In this document: in pieces, positions 8,251 to 17,343 of the stretch
How positions within the stretch are numbered: position 1 is the stretch's first letter
Layout: every line of letters begins with the position of its first letter
Assembly: GCA_903884945.1 (NCBI GenBank)
Contig: CAISGR010000075.1
Coordinates: forward strand, 1-48,246
Source of the DNA: an uncultured bacterium
GTDB lineage: Bacteria > Pseudomonadota > Alphaproteobacteria > Sphingomonadales > Sphingomonadaceae
Length of the DNA: 48,246 nt
Direction: 5' to 3'
Program-made: the position numbers and the translations under genes
The notes under the pieces: model-generated
What the model saw: only the letters and a program-made list of their open reading frames with translations
Told to the model about the DNA's origin: nothing
Databases searched by the model: none

Positions 8251-10002
8251 TCACCCCTGGGTGGCGGTGCCGGCCACGACGTAGAGCGTGATCAGCATTC
8301 CGGCGAGGAGTGCGCCGGGGCGGTGGCTGCCGGTGCGGCTCCAGGCAAAAGTCATCACCGCAGCGGCGGCTGCCAGCACGGGCACGAACTGGATCGCGAT
8401 CACCGTCGACAGCGGATCGAACGCCGTAATCAGCGTGCCGGTAGCGAAGAAAACGCCATAGATGGCGCCGAGCAAGACGATGAAGCCGCCCGACAGCGCC
8501 AACATCGCGGTGCCGTAGCGCGCAACGGCGCGATCACCCGACACGGTGAGCGAGCCCGCCAGCACGCGGGCGGTCGCCAGGAATGCCAGGGTGATCGGCG
8601 CGACATAGACCAGCGCGATCAGCCATTGCCGCGGGCTCGGCGGCTTCACCGCGACGATCCAGAAGCGAAGATCGGTCAGGAACAGCGCCTGCACCGCGGC
8701 CAACAGGCCATAGGCGATGAGGGTCGCCGCCAGCGCGAGCAGAATACTGCGCCACCAGCCAGGATGCGGTGTCGCGCTACGAACGGCTGCGCCCCGCCGG
8801 TCGATCCAGCGCGTGATCCCGGCGCCCACCAGCGCCCAGACGGCAACCTGCGTCGTTACCATCTGGGGCAGGATCGCGGTCGCCGGCACCAGCAGGAAGA
8901 TCGCGATGAACACCGGGAAGAAGGTCAGCGCCGGCAATCCCGCCGTCAGCGCCGCCATCCGCCACCAGCGCCGGTCGCGACGGGGTACGGCCGCAACCGC
9001 TTCCCGGCGCATCGTCGCGAACCACGGCAGCCCTAGCAGGAGGTCGAAGATGCCCAGCACCAGCGGCACGAACCCGACCAGGCCGATCCCCGTTCCGATT
9101 TCCTTCCAGTACCAGATCTGGTCGCCTGCCGGCCGCGGATGGCCGCCGGCCAGCGTCCGTGCGAACCAGGCAGTCGCGTCGCCGATCGCCACCGTGGAGG
9201 CATGATCGCCGGGGTGCGTGGTGGAAGGCTGCATCAGCATCCGCGCCGTCCCTGCCCCGATCGAGCCGTACAGGCGGCCCGTCACCACCGGCGCGGTCGT
9301 CCCGAACACGCGCTGCAGCTTTGCACTGCGGCCCACCGCGTCGGCCCGCCCGGCGTCCCACATCAGCTGCGAAAATTCGTCGAAGCGGCTATAGACCAGC
9401 CCGAGATTGCGCGGCCATGTCGGCGATCCTTCCATGGCGTAGGGCTTGCCGGTCGACGAGCCCTCCAGCACGATCGCGCGATAGGCGTCGGGCATGGCGG
9501 CAGCGGCCGCGAGCACCGTCCAGCCACCCATGCTGTGGCCTTCCAGCCCGATCTGATCCTTGTTCACGAACGGCAGCGAGCGAAGATAGGTCAACCCGTC
9601 CGGCCCGCCAAATCCGTTCGAAAAGGCCTTGCCCCCGCTATAGCCATGGCCCGTCTGGTCCAGCGCCAGCACGACATAGCCGCGCCGGGCGAACTCGATC
9701 GCGAAGCCATCCTGCGTCTCGCGCGAGTTGATATAGCCGTGCACCGCCAGGATGCCGGGCGCTGGCGCCGCTGCGCTCGCGCCGGCCGGAACATAGAGCA
9801 ACGCGCTCATCACGGTCCCATCGGCGCCGCGGAAACGGATGTCCTTCATCACGGTGCCGCCGGAAGTCTGGATCGCGCTCGCCAGCAACGCACCGCCGAT
9901 GATCATCATCAGGCCGAGCAACGCCAGCCACCGTCGCGGCCAGGGCCGGATCGACAGCGGGGGCGTGTCGAACGCAGTTCGGTCTACGGGCGCGTCTTCC
10001 AT
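8251..10002 (-). CDS. Membrane-anchored alpha/beta hydrolase with polytopic C-terminal half
   Basis: A 583-residue two-part protein. After a membrane helix at about 25-45, residues 50-300 form an alpha/beta hydrolase domain: an HGY oxyanion motif near residue 88, LDQTGHGYSGG, and the nucleophile elbow GHSMGG with Ser157. Acid and histidine partners probably lie near residues 255-275 (THPGDHAS). From about residue 300 to the end there are around eight hydrophobic helices. The catalytic domain probably faces the periplasm, and esterase or acyltransferase activity is possible, but no substrate can be named. The start at 10002 has an AGGGGG site; the longer frame to 10041 has none. Converges on the antiporter gene, 13 bases apart. 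Confidence 0.8.
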   Translation of the reverse strand: MEDAPVDRTAFDTPPLSIRPWPRRWLALLGLMMIIGGALLASAIQTSGGTVMKDIRFRGADGTVMSALLYVPAGASAAAPAPGILAVHGYINSRETQDGFAIEFARRGYVVLALDQTGHGYSGGKAFSNGFGGPDGLTYLRSLPFVNKDQIGLEGHSMGGWTVLAAAAAMPDAYRAIVLEGSSTGKPYAMEGSPTWPRNLGLVYSRFDEFSQLMWDAGRADAVGRSAKLQRVFGTTAPVVTGRLYGSIGAGTARMLMQPSTTHPGDHASTVAIGDATAWFARTLAGGHPRPAGDQIWYWKEIGTGIGLVGFVPLVLGIFDLLLGLPWFATMRREAVAAVPRRDRRWWRMAALTAGLPALTFFPVFIAIFLLVPATAILPQMVTTQVAVWALVGAGITRWIDRRGAAVRSATPHPGWWRSILLALAATLIAYGLLAAVQALFLTDLRFWIVAVKPPSPRQWLIALVYVAPITLAFLATARVLAGSLTVSGDRAVARYGTAMLALSGGFIVLLGAIYGVFFATGTLITAFDPLSTVIAIQFVPVLAAAAAVMTFAWSRTGSHRPGALLAGMLITLYVVAGTATQG

Positions 10003-10153
10003 CCGGCATCCCCCTGAACGGTCGCGGTCGCGTCGCGCCACGATCTGTTGCAGCGGTCATAGCGGTCGCCGGGCGACCCTGTCGACCCGGGCCGATAACG
10101 GCCTTGCCGCCGCCGGGGATCCGGGATGAGGGCCCTCATCCCGGAAAGGTCGG

Positions 10154-10840
10154 TCAGGGACGCTTGGTCGTGGAGGTGGTGGTCGTGGTAACGGTGGTCT
10201 TGCCCACGACCGGCGCATGCTTGTGGACGGCGCGGTGGATCACCCGGTGCCGGGTGCGCGTCGCCGGTCGTGCCGGGCTATGGACCGTCACCTTCTCCAC
10301 GGTCGAAACGGTCGTGACCGGCGGTGCGTTGCGAAGCGCGTCGGCCTGGGCGGTGGCGGAGGCCGCAGCCTGTTGCGCGGCGTCGACCCGCATGTTCGCG
10401 TCCATGGTGGCCGTCATCGCCGCCTTCTGGGCGGAATCAGCGCGCATATTGGCATCGTCGGTGGCTCGATGCGACGCGTCGACCTCGTTCTCGGCACGAA
10501 CCTGCGCGCCGGTCGCCGCCATCGCCTTGTGCCGGTCCGCGGAGACGATCGCCATATCGGCGAACTCGCTGGCGCGCTTCGCCTCGACGATCGACTCATC
10601 CTTCTTGCCCCGATCGAGCAACGCCTGCGCTGAAGCGAGCGATCCGCGCGCCCTGCCCTGCAACTCGGGCGCGCCGGTGCCCGCGCCAACCTTGTCGCCG
10701 GCCTCGATCTTGGCCCTGGCTTCGGCAATGGCGGAGTGCGCGCGATCGGCCTTGCCCGGATCGGCATAAGCCGGGAGGGTCGACAGGGCGATCAGTGCCG
10801 AGGCACCTGCTGCATAGCTGAATAAAGAGGAGCGGCGCAT
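10154..10840 (-). CDS. Secreted alanine-rich protein (DUF4398-like), stress-sigma promoter
   Basis: A 228-residue protein with a clear signal peptide (cleavage likely after AYA near residue 26). The mature part is Ala-, Lys-, Asp- and Glu-rich helical sequence with repeated MDANMR and ADSAQKA-type phrases, much like DUF4398-type coiled periplasmic proteins. It ends in a Thr/Val/His-rich basic tail (TTVTTTTTSTTKR). It is probably periplasmic or cell-wall associated; biochemical function is unknown. A GGAAC-N17-CGTT element 35 bases before the ATG suggests control by the EcfG general stress sigma factor. It is monocistronic. Confidence 0.8.
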   Translation of the reverse strand: MRRSSLFSYAAGASALIALSTLPAYADPGKADRAHSAIAEARAKIEAGDKVGAGTGAPELQGRARGSLASAQALLDRGKKDESIVEAKRASEFADMAIVSADRHKAMAATGAQVRAENEVDASHRATDDANMRADSAQKAAMTATMDANMRVDAAQQAAASATAQADALRNAPPVTTVSTVEKVTVHSPARPATRTRHRVIHRAVHKHAPVVGKTTVTTTTTSTTKRP

Positions 10841-11155
10841 CGCTTGTGGTCCTTGAAATTATGTCCGGATGCCGAACGACCCCGCAACGAACTATGTTCC
10901 TCCCAATCGCTACTCCAATGAAATATAAATAATGTTAGTCATTTATTTGACGTCCCTTGAAGTCATCTCTCTATAAATATTGCGCCGGAGAAACGGGAAA
11001 TTGCAAAATATGAAGCTATTCTGAGGAAGCATTCTGCCAGGGATCCTCGAATGCCGGATTTTCCGCCCCGGGAATGACAGGAATTTCACACGACGCCGGC
11101 GCGGCATGAGGGTAGCATCCCCGCTCACACAGCCTTTCGGGAAGGGATAGCTCGA
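10841..11155. other. AT-richer divergent intergenic region
   Basis: This 315-base gap separates the secreted-protein gene from the DUF1003 gene. Bases about 10915-11020 are clearly richer in A and T than the rest of the window. It contains the EcfG-type element at 10875-10900 and should hold the DUF1003 promoter. An open minus-strand frame crosses it but has no codon-use support. No RNA gene was recognised. Confidence 0.6.
10875..10900 (-). promoter_or_regulatory. EcfG-type general stress promoter
   Basis: Read on the minus strand, GGAAC (10896-10900), 17 bases, then CGTT (10875-10878) matches the consensus of promoters used by the alphaproteobacterial general stress sigma factor EcfG (GGAAC-N16/17-CGTT). 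The -10 lies 35 bases upstream of the ATG at 10840, which is a suitable distance. Confidence 0.6.
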
Positions 11156-11698
11156 ATGGATCATGACGTCGTCAACGAGGTTCGGAAAGCCGAGGAAGCG
11201 TTGCTCGAAGAATTGCGCAAGGTCCGGCGGACCGCGCGCGCCGCCGCACCGGATGGAACCGCCCCGCCCCTCACCACGGGCCAGAAGATCGCAGACACTG
11301 TCGCCGCCACCATGGGATCCTGGCGCTTCATCATCATCCAGACGACGATCCTGTTCTTCTGGATCCTGCTGAACGTCACTGCCTATATCCAGCGCTGGGA
11401 TCCCTATCCCTTCATCCTTCTCAACCTCGCGCTCTCGTTCCAGGCTGCCTATGCCGCGCCCTTCATCATGATGAGCCAGAACCGGCAGCAGGATATCGAT
11501 CGCCGCGCGGCCGAAACCGACTACCAGATCAACGTCAAGGCGGAGCTGGAGGTCGAGCTCCTCCACCAAAAGCTCGACAAGCTGCGCGAGACCGAGGTCC
11601 TCTACCTCACCAGGGCAGTCCATGAACTGACTGAACTGCTCAACCGCTCCGGCCTGTGCGCGCCAGGGGATCAGGCAAAGCCAGTCGATCCGGGCTGA
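11156..11698 (+). CDS. DUF1003 family membrane protein
   Basis: A 180-residue inner-membrane protein of the DUF1003 family. The family core is visible: GQKIADTVAATMGSWRFI, two hydrophobic helices (about 57-77 and 86-106) and the conserved loop PYPFILLNLALSFQAAYAAPFIMMSQNRQ, followed by a charged coiled-coil-like C-terminus (AELEVELLHQKLDKLRE). The function of the family is unknown; some members are annotated as cyclic-nucleotide- or metal-related, but nothing here supports that. The ATG at 11156 has a GGGAAGGGA site. Only six bases separate its stop from the operator repeats of the next gene, so read-through into the TetR operon is possible. Confidence 0.9.
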   Translation: MDHDVVNEVRKAEEALLEELRKVRRTARAAAPDGTAPPLTTGQKIADTVAATMGSWRFIIIQTTILFFWILLNVTAYIQRWDPYPFILLNLALSFQAAYAAPFIMMSQNRQQDIDRRAAETDYQINVKAELEVELLHQKLDKLRETEVLYLTRAVHELTELLNRSGLCAPGDQAKPVDPG

Positions 11699-11703
11699 CT
11701 TTA

Positions 11704-11734
11704 TTGACATATGGTCAATAATGACACTATGTCA
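11704..11734 (+). promoter_or_regulatory. Twin palindromic operator and promoter of the TetR operon
   Basis: Two palindromes lie side by side: TTGAC-N5-GTCAA at 11704-11718 and TGACA-N3-TGTCA at 11722-11734. Reading the second on the other strand, the two sites agree at 12 of 14 positions. The first also contains a perfect -35 TTGACA (11704-11709), with a weak -10 (TATGTC, 11728-11733) 18 bases on. This is the layout of an autoregulated TetR operator. Transcription would begin about at 11740, on the ATG at 11739. Confidence 0.65.
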
Positions 11735-11738
11735 ATTT

Positions 11739-12422
11739 ATGACCAGCGCCTTCCCCTTCATTCAGACCGGCAAGCGGGGCCGGACTCGCGACCAGCTTCT
11801 GGTCGCAGCGCAACGCCTGCTGCTCGAACACAGCGCCGCATCGCTCGGCATCCGCCAGATCGCCGCCGAGGCCGGCATGGTCCATGGCAGCTTCTACAAT
11901 TACTATGCGTCGATCGAGGCATTGATCGGCGATCTCGGCGACCTGTTCGTGATGGGCCATGCGCTGGTGGTCGGTCAGCTTCGCGCGTCCGCGGCCGATA
12001 TGATCGATGTCTTCGCCCTCACCACCCGCCAGACGCTGCGCTTCGTCTGCGATTCGCCCGGCTATGGACGCCTGCTCTTCGATGCCGGGCTTCCGGTCGA
12101 CCGCTTTATCGGCGGCCTGCGCACCTCGCTTGCCGCCGATATCGCGCGCGGCATGGAATCGGGCGCCTTTCACGTCGACAACCCGGACACGGGGGTCTCG
12201 ATCGTCGCCGGGAGCATCCTGGGGATCACGCTCGATCTCCACCGTCGGCGCCTCGATCGGTCGGCCATCGATTCCGCTACAGCCGACCTGCTTGTCATCC
12301 TGGGCGTTCCGCGGGAGATCGCGGTTCAGGCATCGACCACGCAGGTCGATTTCCTGCCACCCCCGCCGCTGCCGTTGCGCTGGCAGGCGCTTGGCGTCGA
12401 TGTCGAGCAGCCAACCGCATGA
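11739..12422 (+). CDS. TetR-family regulator of the flavoenzyme/hydrolase operon
   Basis: A 227-residue repressor-type regulator. The N-terminal helix-turn-helix reads TRDQLLVAAQRLL, then LGIRQIAAEAGMVHGSFYNYYASIEALI, the TetR signature including the F-Y-N-Y-Y recognition helix; the remainder is a ligand-binding helical domain with a Pro/Leu-rich end. ATG 11739 is preferred to ATG 11721 because the second operator palindrome would otherwise sit inside the coding sequence. No Shine-Dalgarno site precedes either, which fits a leaderless message. The stop overlaps the start of the flavoenzyme gene (ATGA). In Pseudomonas, TetR proteins PhlF and PhlH respond to phloroglucinol compounds; here the neighbouring hydrolase suggests a similar kind of ligand, as an inference. 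Confidence 0.88.
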   Translation: MTSAFPFIQTGKRGRTRDQLLVAAQRLLLEHSAASLGIRQIAAEAGMVHGSFYNYYASIEALIGDLGDLFVMGHALVVGQLRASAADMIDVFALTTRQTLRFVCDSPGYGRLLFDAGLPVDRFIGGLRTSLAADIARGMESGAFHVDNPDTGVSIVAGSILGITLDLHRRRLDRSAIDSATADLLVILGVPREIAVQASTTQVDFLPPPPLPLRWQALGVDVEQPTA

Positions 12423-13741
12423 GCGGGAGGCTGGCAACTCTCCGCAGGGGCGATGCCGGCTATGAGGCGGCCCGCCGCGCGGCCTGCTGGAATGCCGACC
12501 TGCCGGATCGCTTCCCGGACATCATCGCGCTCGCTTACGACGTGCAGGACGTGGTCGCGGCGGTCCGCATGGCAAGGGCCAGGGGCTGGATCATCGGGGT
12601 GCGTTCGGGCGGGCATAGCTGGCCCTGCAACCATATCCGCGAGGGCGGCATGCTGCTCGACGTATCGCGCCTCGACACGATGGCGATCGATCCTGCCGCC
12701 ATGCGCGCCTCGGTCGGCCCGGGCTGTCGCGGTGACGCGGTCAACCAGGCGCTCGCCCGCCGGAAGCTCTTCTTCCCGGTCGGCCATTGCCAGAATGTCG
12801 CGCTCGGCGGCTATCTGCTCCAGGGCGGCTATGGCTGGCACAGCCGCACGCTCGGCAATGCCTGCGAGAGCGTGCTCGCGATCGACTATGTCGATGCCGA
12901 AGGAGCGGTCCGCCACGCCAGCGCGGAGGAGAATGCCGATATATATTGGGCGGCGCGAGGGTCCGGGCCCGGCTTCTTCGGCGTGGTCACGCGCTATCAC
13001 CTCAGCCTGTATCCGCGTCCACCCGTGATCGCCGCCAGGCTCGCCTGGTATCCGATCGAGCATCTCGAACCCGTCCTGCGCTGGCTGAGCGCGGTCGGGC
13101 CGGCCGTGCCGCGTTCGATCGAACTGATGGCGCTGGTCTCGCGCAAGACCGATCATGTCCGCGGTCCGGGCATCACCCTCATCGCCCCCGTTTTTGCCGA
13201 TACGTGGCGCCAGGCCCGCGCTGACCTCGCCTTCATGAAGTCACGCCCGCGTGGCGCCAGCCTCGCCCTGCCGCTCCTGCCGGTAACGGTGGCGCGGATG
13301 ACCCGGGCGGTGATGCGGCACTATCCGCGCAACGCGCACTATGCCGTCGACAATATGTGGACGCATGCGCCGATCGATGAGCTGGTGCCGGCGATCCGCC
13401 GCATCGCGGACAGCCTCCCCGCCGCGCCGTCGCACATGCTCTGGATGAACTGGCAGCCGCCGGCCGAACGGCCGGCCATGGCCGCTTCGCTCGACGACGA
13501 TATCTACATCGCGCTGTACGGCGTGTGGCAGCGCCCGGAGGACGAAGCCGCCGCCCGCGGCTGGGCGCAACACCATATGGCAGCCATGGCGCCGATGGCG
13601 ACCGGCATCCAGCTTGCCGACGAAAATCTCGGTCGGCGGCCAGCGCCCTTTCTCGCGCCCGACAATATGGCCCGGCTCGATGCGCTTCGGGCCCGGCACG
13701 ATCCCGAAGGCCGCTTCCATCCCTATATGGGGCGCGTCTGA
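12419..13741 (+). CDS. Berberine-bridge-type FAD oxidoreductase with bicovalent flavin site
   Basis: A 440-residue FAD-linked oxidase of the FAD_binding_4 / BBE class. The N-terminal domain (about 30-200) binds FAD. GVRSGGHSW places His66 where the family attaches the 8-alpha carbon, and PVGHCQNVALGG places Cys124 where the 6-S-cysteinyl link forms, so a doubly attached flavin is predicted. GGYLLQGGYGW is the conserved FAD loop. The C-terminus ends DPEGRFHPYMG, a shortened form of the usual BBE tail. Such enzymes oxidise alcohols, sugars or phenolic ring systems with oxygen. It overlaps the TetR gene by four bases and its stop codon shares one base with the next start (TGATG), so translation is coupled. 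The substrate is unknown. Confidence 0.88.
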   Translation: MSGRLATLRRGDAGYEAARRAACWNADLPDRFPDIIALAYDVQDVVAAVRMARARGWIIGVRSGGHSWPCNHIREGGMLLDVSRLDTMAIDPAAMRASVGPGCRGDAVNQALARRKLFFPVGHCQNVALGGYLLQGGYGWHSRTLGNACESVLAIDYVDAEGAVRHASAEENADIYWAARGSGPGFFGVVTRYHLSLYPRPPVIAARLAWYPIEHLEPVLRWLSAVGPAVPRSIELMALVSRKTDHVRGPGITLIAPVFADTWRQARADLAFMKSRPRGASLALPLLPVTVARMTRAVMRHYPRNAHYAVDNMWTHAPIDELVPAIRRIADSLPAAPSHMLWMNWQPPAERPAMAASLDDDIYIALYGVWQRPEDEAAARGWAQHHMAAMAPMATGIQLADENLGRRPAPFLAPDNMARLDALRARHDPEGRFHPYMGRV

Positions 13742-14571
13742 TGCGCGGGAGCAGGCCAGTCGCCGGGCGGCATCTCGGCTGGACCGCCGAGGATCTCGCG
13801 ACCAAGGCCTATGCGAAATACTGGAATCCGGTCCTCGCCCCGCTTGCCGCCCATATCGGCGCCGCGCTGGACCGCGGCGGTGTCGCGGCGCCGCTCCTGC
13901 CCCCGCTCGCCGATGCGGCACGGAGCATGTTCAGCGCGGGCGGTTGCCTCGAAACGGGCTTCGCCCGCACCCCCGATGGCGGTATCCGGGTCGCGATCCT
14001 CACCGAAATGCCAGGCGTCACCCCGGCGATGGTGGACTGGTGGTTCGGCTGGCACGGCGATGCCGCCGCGAAATACAAGCTCTGGCACCCCCAGGCGCAT
14101 GTCCATGCCCGCTGGCTGGTTGATCCGCCGGTCGGCGCGCGCGGCCGGGCGCGCTATGTCGGGCGCACCTCGATCGTCGATGAATATATCGGCAGTGATC
14201 TGGTCCGCGGGGCGATTCGCTTCGTTCCGCCGGTCGAACTGGGCTTCACGCACCCAAGCCTGGACGATCCCCGCTCAGCGACGATCGTCTGCGCGCGCAT
14301 CGGGCTGGCTGAGCGGCCGGTCGATGTCGGCTATCTCGCGCATCATGTTCGTGCCGTGCCGGGCGGCAGCGAGATGCGGTCGCGCTTCTGGATGGGCGGC
14401 CGGCATATCGCCGGCCGCGGCATCAACCCGTTCGGGGCAGCCGGCGCGGCGGTCGCGCGGCGCACGCTCCGGCTTACCGAATCCGACGCGCGCGCCGTCC
14501 TGGTCCATTGCGCCGAGGAAATGTCGCACCTGGCGCGCTTCCTGCCCGATATCTGTCGCGATTTCGGCTGA
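13741..14571 (+). CDS. 2,4-diacetylphloroglucinol hydrolase-like (PhlG family) enzyme
   Basis: A 276-residue protein resembling PhlG, the zinc enzyme that cleaves an acetyl carbon-carbon bond of 2,4-diacetylphloroglucinol, and phloretin hydrolase. The family block VDWWFGWHGD (residues 98-107) followed by KYKLWHPQAHVHARW is present. Candidate zinc ligands by spacing to PhlG (His129, Glu160, His270, Glu274) are His116 or His120, Glu148, His256 and Glu260, the last two in HCAEE. The ATG at 13741 overlaps the flavoenzyme stop. It is the last gene of the operon, ending 12 bases before the convergent alaS. The real substrate could be any acylated or aryl-ketone phenol; family membership is probable, specificity is inference. 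Confidence 0.78.
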   Translation: MRGSRPVAGRHLGWTAEDLATKAYAKYWNPVLAPLAAHIGAALDRGGVAAPLLPPLADAARSMFSAGGCLETGFARTPDGGIRVAILTEMPGVTPAMVDWWFGWHGDAAAKYKLWHPQAHVHARWLVDPPVGARGRARYVGRTSIVDEYIGSDLVRGAIRFVPPVELGFTHPSLDDPRSATIVCARIGLAERPVDVGYLAHHVRAVPGGSEMRSRFWMGGRHIAGRGINPFGAAGAAVARRTLRLTESDARAVLVHCAEEMSHLARFLPDICRDFG

Positions 14572-14583
14572 GCGGCCCTCCGC

Positions 14584-17238
14584 TCACGCCGGCAGCGCGG
14601 CTTCCTCGAGCGCGGTCCTGATCGCCGCCACCGCTTCCGCGGCCTTGGTCCCGTCGGGGCCACCGCCCTGCGCCATGTCGGGCCGGCCGCCGCCGCCCTG
14701 CCCGCCCAGCACGGCAACCGCGCGGCGCAGCAGGTCGACCGCGTTATAGGTCGCGACCAGGTCCTCGGTCACGCCAACCGCGATCGAGGCGCGCCCCTCA
14801 TTGACCGCAACCATCACCGCCACGCCGGAATCGATCCGCTTCTTGGTTTCGTCGACGGCCCCGCGCAGGCCCTTGGCGTCGAAATCCTCGACCACCTGGC
14901 CGACGAAATTGACGCCGCCGACCCGCTCCGGGCCGGCCACGGCCGCGCCACCGCCGCCCAGCGCCAGGGCCTTCTTGGCCTCGGCCAGCTCGCGCTCGAG
15001 CCGCCGCCGATCCTCGACCAGCGCCGCGACGCGGGCGGGCACCTCGTCGGGAGACGCCTTCAGCACCGCGGCCGCCTCGCGCAGCTTCTCGTCGCGACTG
15101 GTGAACCATTGCCGTGCCGCTTCGCCGGTCAGCGCCTCGATGCGACGGATGCCGCTCGAAACGGCGCTCTCGCCGACGACCTTGAAGAGACCGATATCGC
15201 CAAGCGCCTTCACATGCGTACCGCCGCACAGTTCTAGCGAATAGACCTTGTCGCCCTCGCGCCCCATCGAGACGACGCGAACCTCATCGCCATATTTCTC
15301 GCCGAACAGCGCCATCGCGCCCTCTTCGATCGCCTCCTCGGGCGTCATCAGCCGGGTCGAGACCTCGCCATTGTCGCGAATCTGCCGGTTCACATCGGCC
15401 TCGACCTCGGCGATCCGCGCGGGCTCGATCGCGGTCGGCTGCGAGAAATCGAACCGCAGGCGGTCGGGCGCAACCAGGCTGCCCTTCTGCGCGACATGCT
15501 TGCCGAGCCGCTGGCGCAGTGCCTCGTGCAACAGGTGAGTCGCGCTGTGATTGGCGCGGATCGCACCGCGGCGCTCATGGTCGATCGCCATCGACACGGT
15601 ATCGCCCACGGCGATCTCGCCCGAGCCGACCGTCGCATGATGCGCGAAAAGGCGGCCAAGATATTTCTGCGTGTTGTCGACGGTGGCGCTGGCGCGGTCG
15701 TTCGACAGCGTCCCGGTGTCGCCGACCTGCCCGCCGCTCTCCGCGTAGAAGGGGGTCTGGTTGGTGACGATCTCGACCGTATCGCCCGCCACTGCCTTGT
15801 CGACGCGCGCACCATCCTTGACGATCGCGACCACCTGGCCCTCGCCGTCCTCGGCCGAATATCCCAGGAACTCGGTCCCGCCCGATTCCTCGGCGATGTC
15901 GAACCAGATCTCGTCGGACGCGCGATCGCCGGATCCCTTCCACGCTGCCCGCGCCGCGCGCTTCTGCTCCGCCATCGCGGTATCGAAGCCGGCGCGATCC
16001 ACGCCGAAGCCCTGCGCCCGCAGCGCGTCCTCGGTCAGGTCATAGGGGAAACCGAACGTGTCGTAGAGCTTGAACGCCGTTTCGCCGGCAAGCGTTTCCC
16101 CGGGGGTCATGCCTGCGGTTGCCTCGTCGAGCAGGCGCAGCCCATTGGTCAGCGTCCGGCGAAACTGGGTTTCCTCCTGGAGCAGCGTTGCCTCGATCGA
16201 CGCCTGGGCGCGCATCAGTTCCGGATAGGCGGCGCCCATTTCTGCCACCAGCGACGGCACCAGCCGATGCATCAGCGGCTCCTTGGCGCCGAGCAGATGG
16301 GCATGCCGCATCGCGCGGCGCATGATCCGGCGCAGCACATAGCCACGCCCCTCGTTCGCCGGCAGGACGCCGTCGGCGACCAGAAAGCCGGAGGCACGCA
16401 GATGGTCGGCGATAACGCGGTGGCTTGCCTGGGTCGCGCCGGTGCTCGCCGTCTGCGTCAGCGCGCTCGATTCCGCGATCAGCGCCTTGAACGTATCGGT
16501 GTCGTAATTGTCGTGCACGCCCTGCAGCACGGCCGCGACGCGTTCCAGCCCCATGCCCGTGTCGATCGACGGGCGCGGCAGATTGCTCCGCGTGCCGTCG
16601 GCCGATTGCTCGAACTGCATGAAGACGAGATTCCAGATCTCCACGAACCGGTCGCCATCCTCGTCCGGGCTTCCCGGAGGGCCGCCGAAGATATGGTCGC
16701 CATGATCGTAGAAGATCTCGGAGCACGGGCCGCACGGCCCGGTATCGCCCATCGACCAGAAATTGTCCGACGTCGCGATGCGGATGATCCGGCTCTCCGG
16801 CAGTCCGGCGATCTTGCGCCACAGGTCGAAGGCCTCGTCATCGGTGTGATAAACGGTGACCGTCAGCCGGTCGGGCGAAATGCCCCATTCGCGCGTGATC
16901 AGGTTCCAGGCGAGCGAGATCGCCCTTTCCTTGAAATAATCGCCGAACGAGAAATTGCCGAGCATCTCGAAGAACGTGTGATGCCGCGCAGTATAGCCCA
17001 CATTGTCGAGGTCATTGTGCTTGCCGCCGGCGCGCACGCACTTCTGCGATGAGGTCGCGGTCGAATAGGGGCGCGTTTCCAGGCCGGTGAACACATTCTT
17101 GAACGGCACCATGCCCGCGTTGACGAACATCAGCGTCGGGTCGTTGTGCGGCACCAGCGGCGCCGAGGCGACGCGGGCGTGCCCCTCGCCTTCGAAATAG
17201 TCGAGAAAGGATCGGCGGATGTCGTTGGTCGAGGTCAT
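14584..17238 (-). CDS. alaS: Alanine--tRNA ligase
   Basis: Charges tRNA-Ala and edits mischarged Ser and Gly. The 884-residue product has the class II catalytic domain at the N-terminus ([30 protein letters not shown]), the editing domain with zinc motif [11 protein letters not shown] and the distal CGGTHV, and a C-terminal DHHA1-type oligomerisation domain containing the [18 protein letters not shown] stretch. Full length for the family; the ATG at 17238 begins the conserved N-terminus. It is transcribed alone, divergent from the TPR gene. Confidence 0.98.
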   Translation of the reverse strand: MTSTNDIRRSFLDYFEGEGHARVASAPLVPHNDPTLMFVNAGMVPFKNVFTGLETRPYSTATSSQKCVRAGGKHNDLDNVGYTARHHTFFEMLGNFSFGDYFKERAISLAWNLITREWGISPDRLTVTVYHTDDEAFDLWRKIAGLPESRIIRIATSDNFWSMGDTGPCGPCSEIFYDHGDHIFGGPPGSPDEDGDRFVEIWNLVFMQFEQSADGTRSNLPRPSIDTGMGLERVAAVLQGVHDNYDTDTFKALIAESSALTQTASTGATQASHRVIADHLRASGFLVADGVLPANEGRGYVLRRIMRRAMRHAHLLGAKEPLMHRLVPSLVAEMGAAYPELMRAQASIEATLLQEETQFRRTLTNGLRLLDEATAGMTPGETLAGETAFKLYDTFGFPYDLTEDALRAQGFGVDRAGFDTAMAEQKRAARAAWKGSGDRASDEIWFDIAEESGGTEFLGYSAEDGEGQVVAIVKDGARVDKAVAGDTVEIVTNQTPFYAESGGQVGDTGTLSNDRASATVDNTQKYLGRLFAHHATVGSGEIAVGDTVSMAIDHERRGAIRANHSATHLLHEALRQRLGKHVAQKGSLVAPDRLRFDFSQPTAIEPARIAEVEADVNRQIRDNGEVSTRLMTPEEAIEEGAMALFGEKYGDEVRVVSMGREGDKVYSLELCGGTHVKALGDIGLFKVVGESAVSSGIRRIEALTGEAARQWFTSRDEKLREAAAVLKASPDEVPARVAALVEDRRRLERELAEAKKALALGGGGAAVAGPERVGGVNFVGQVVEDFDAKGLRGAVDETKKRIDSGVAVMVAVNEGRASIAVGVTEDLVATYNAVDLLRRAVAVLGGQGGGGRPDMAQGGGPDGTKAAEAVAAIRTALEEAALPA

Positions 17239-17343
17239 GCTGGCGACTTAGGCGAGCAAGGCGATCTACTCAAGCGGATCGCGGTGGCCCCGCATCGGGT
17301 ATTCGCCTAATGATGGCGGCGCCGTGATGACCGGGGGAAGTTG

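Noticed and set aside
10943..11710. A 255-codon minus-strand frame across the DUF1003 gene
   Set aside because: It is antisense to a recognisable DUF1003 protein and lacks codon bias in the AT-rich part.
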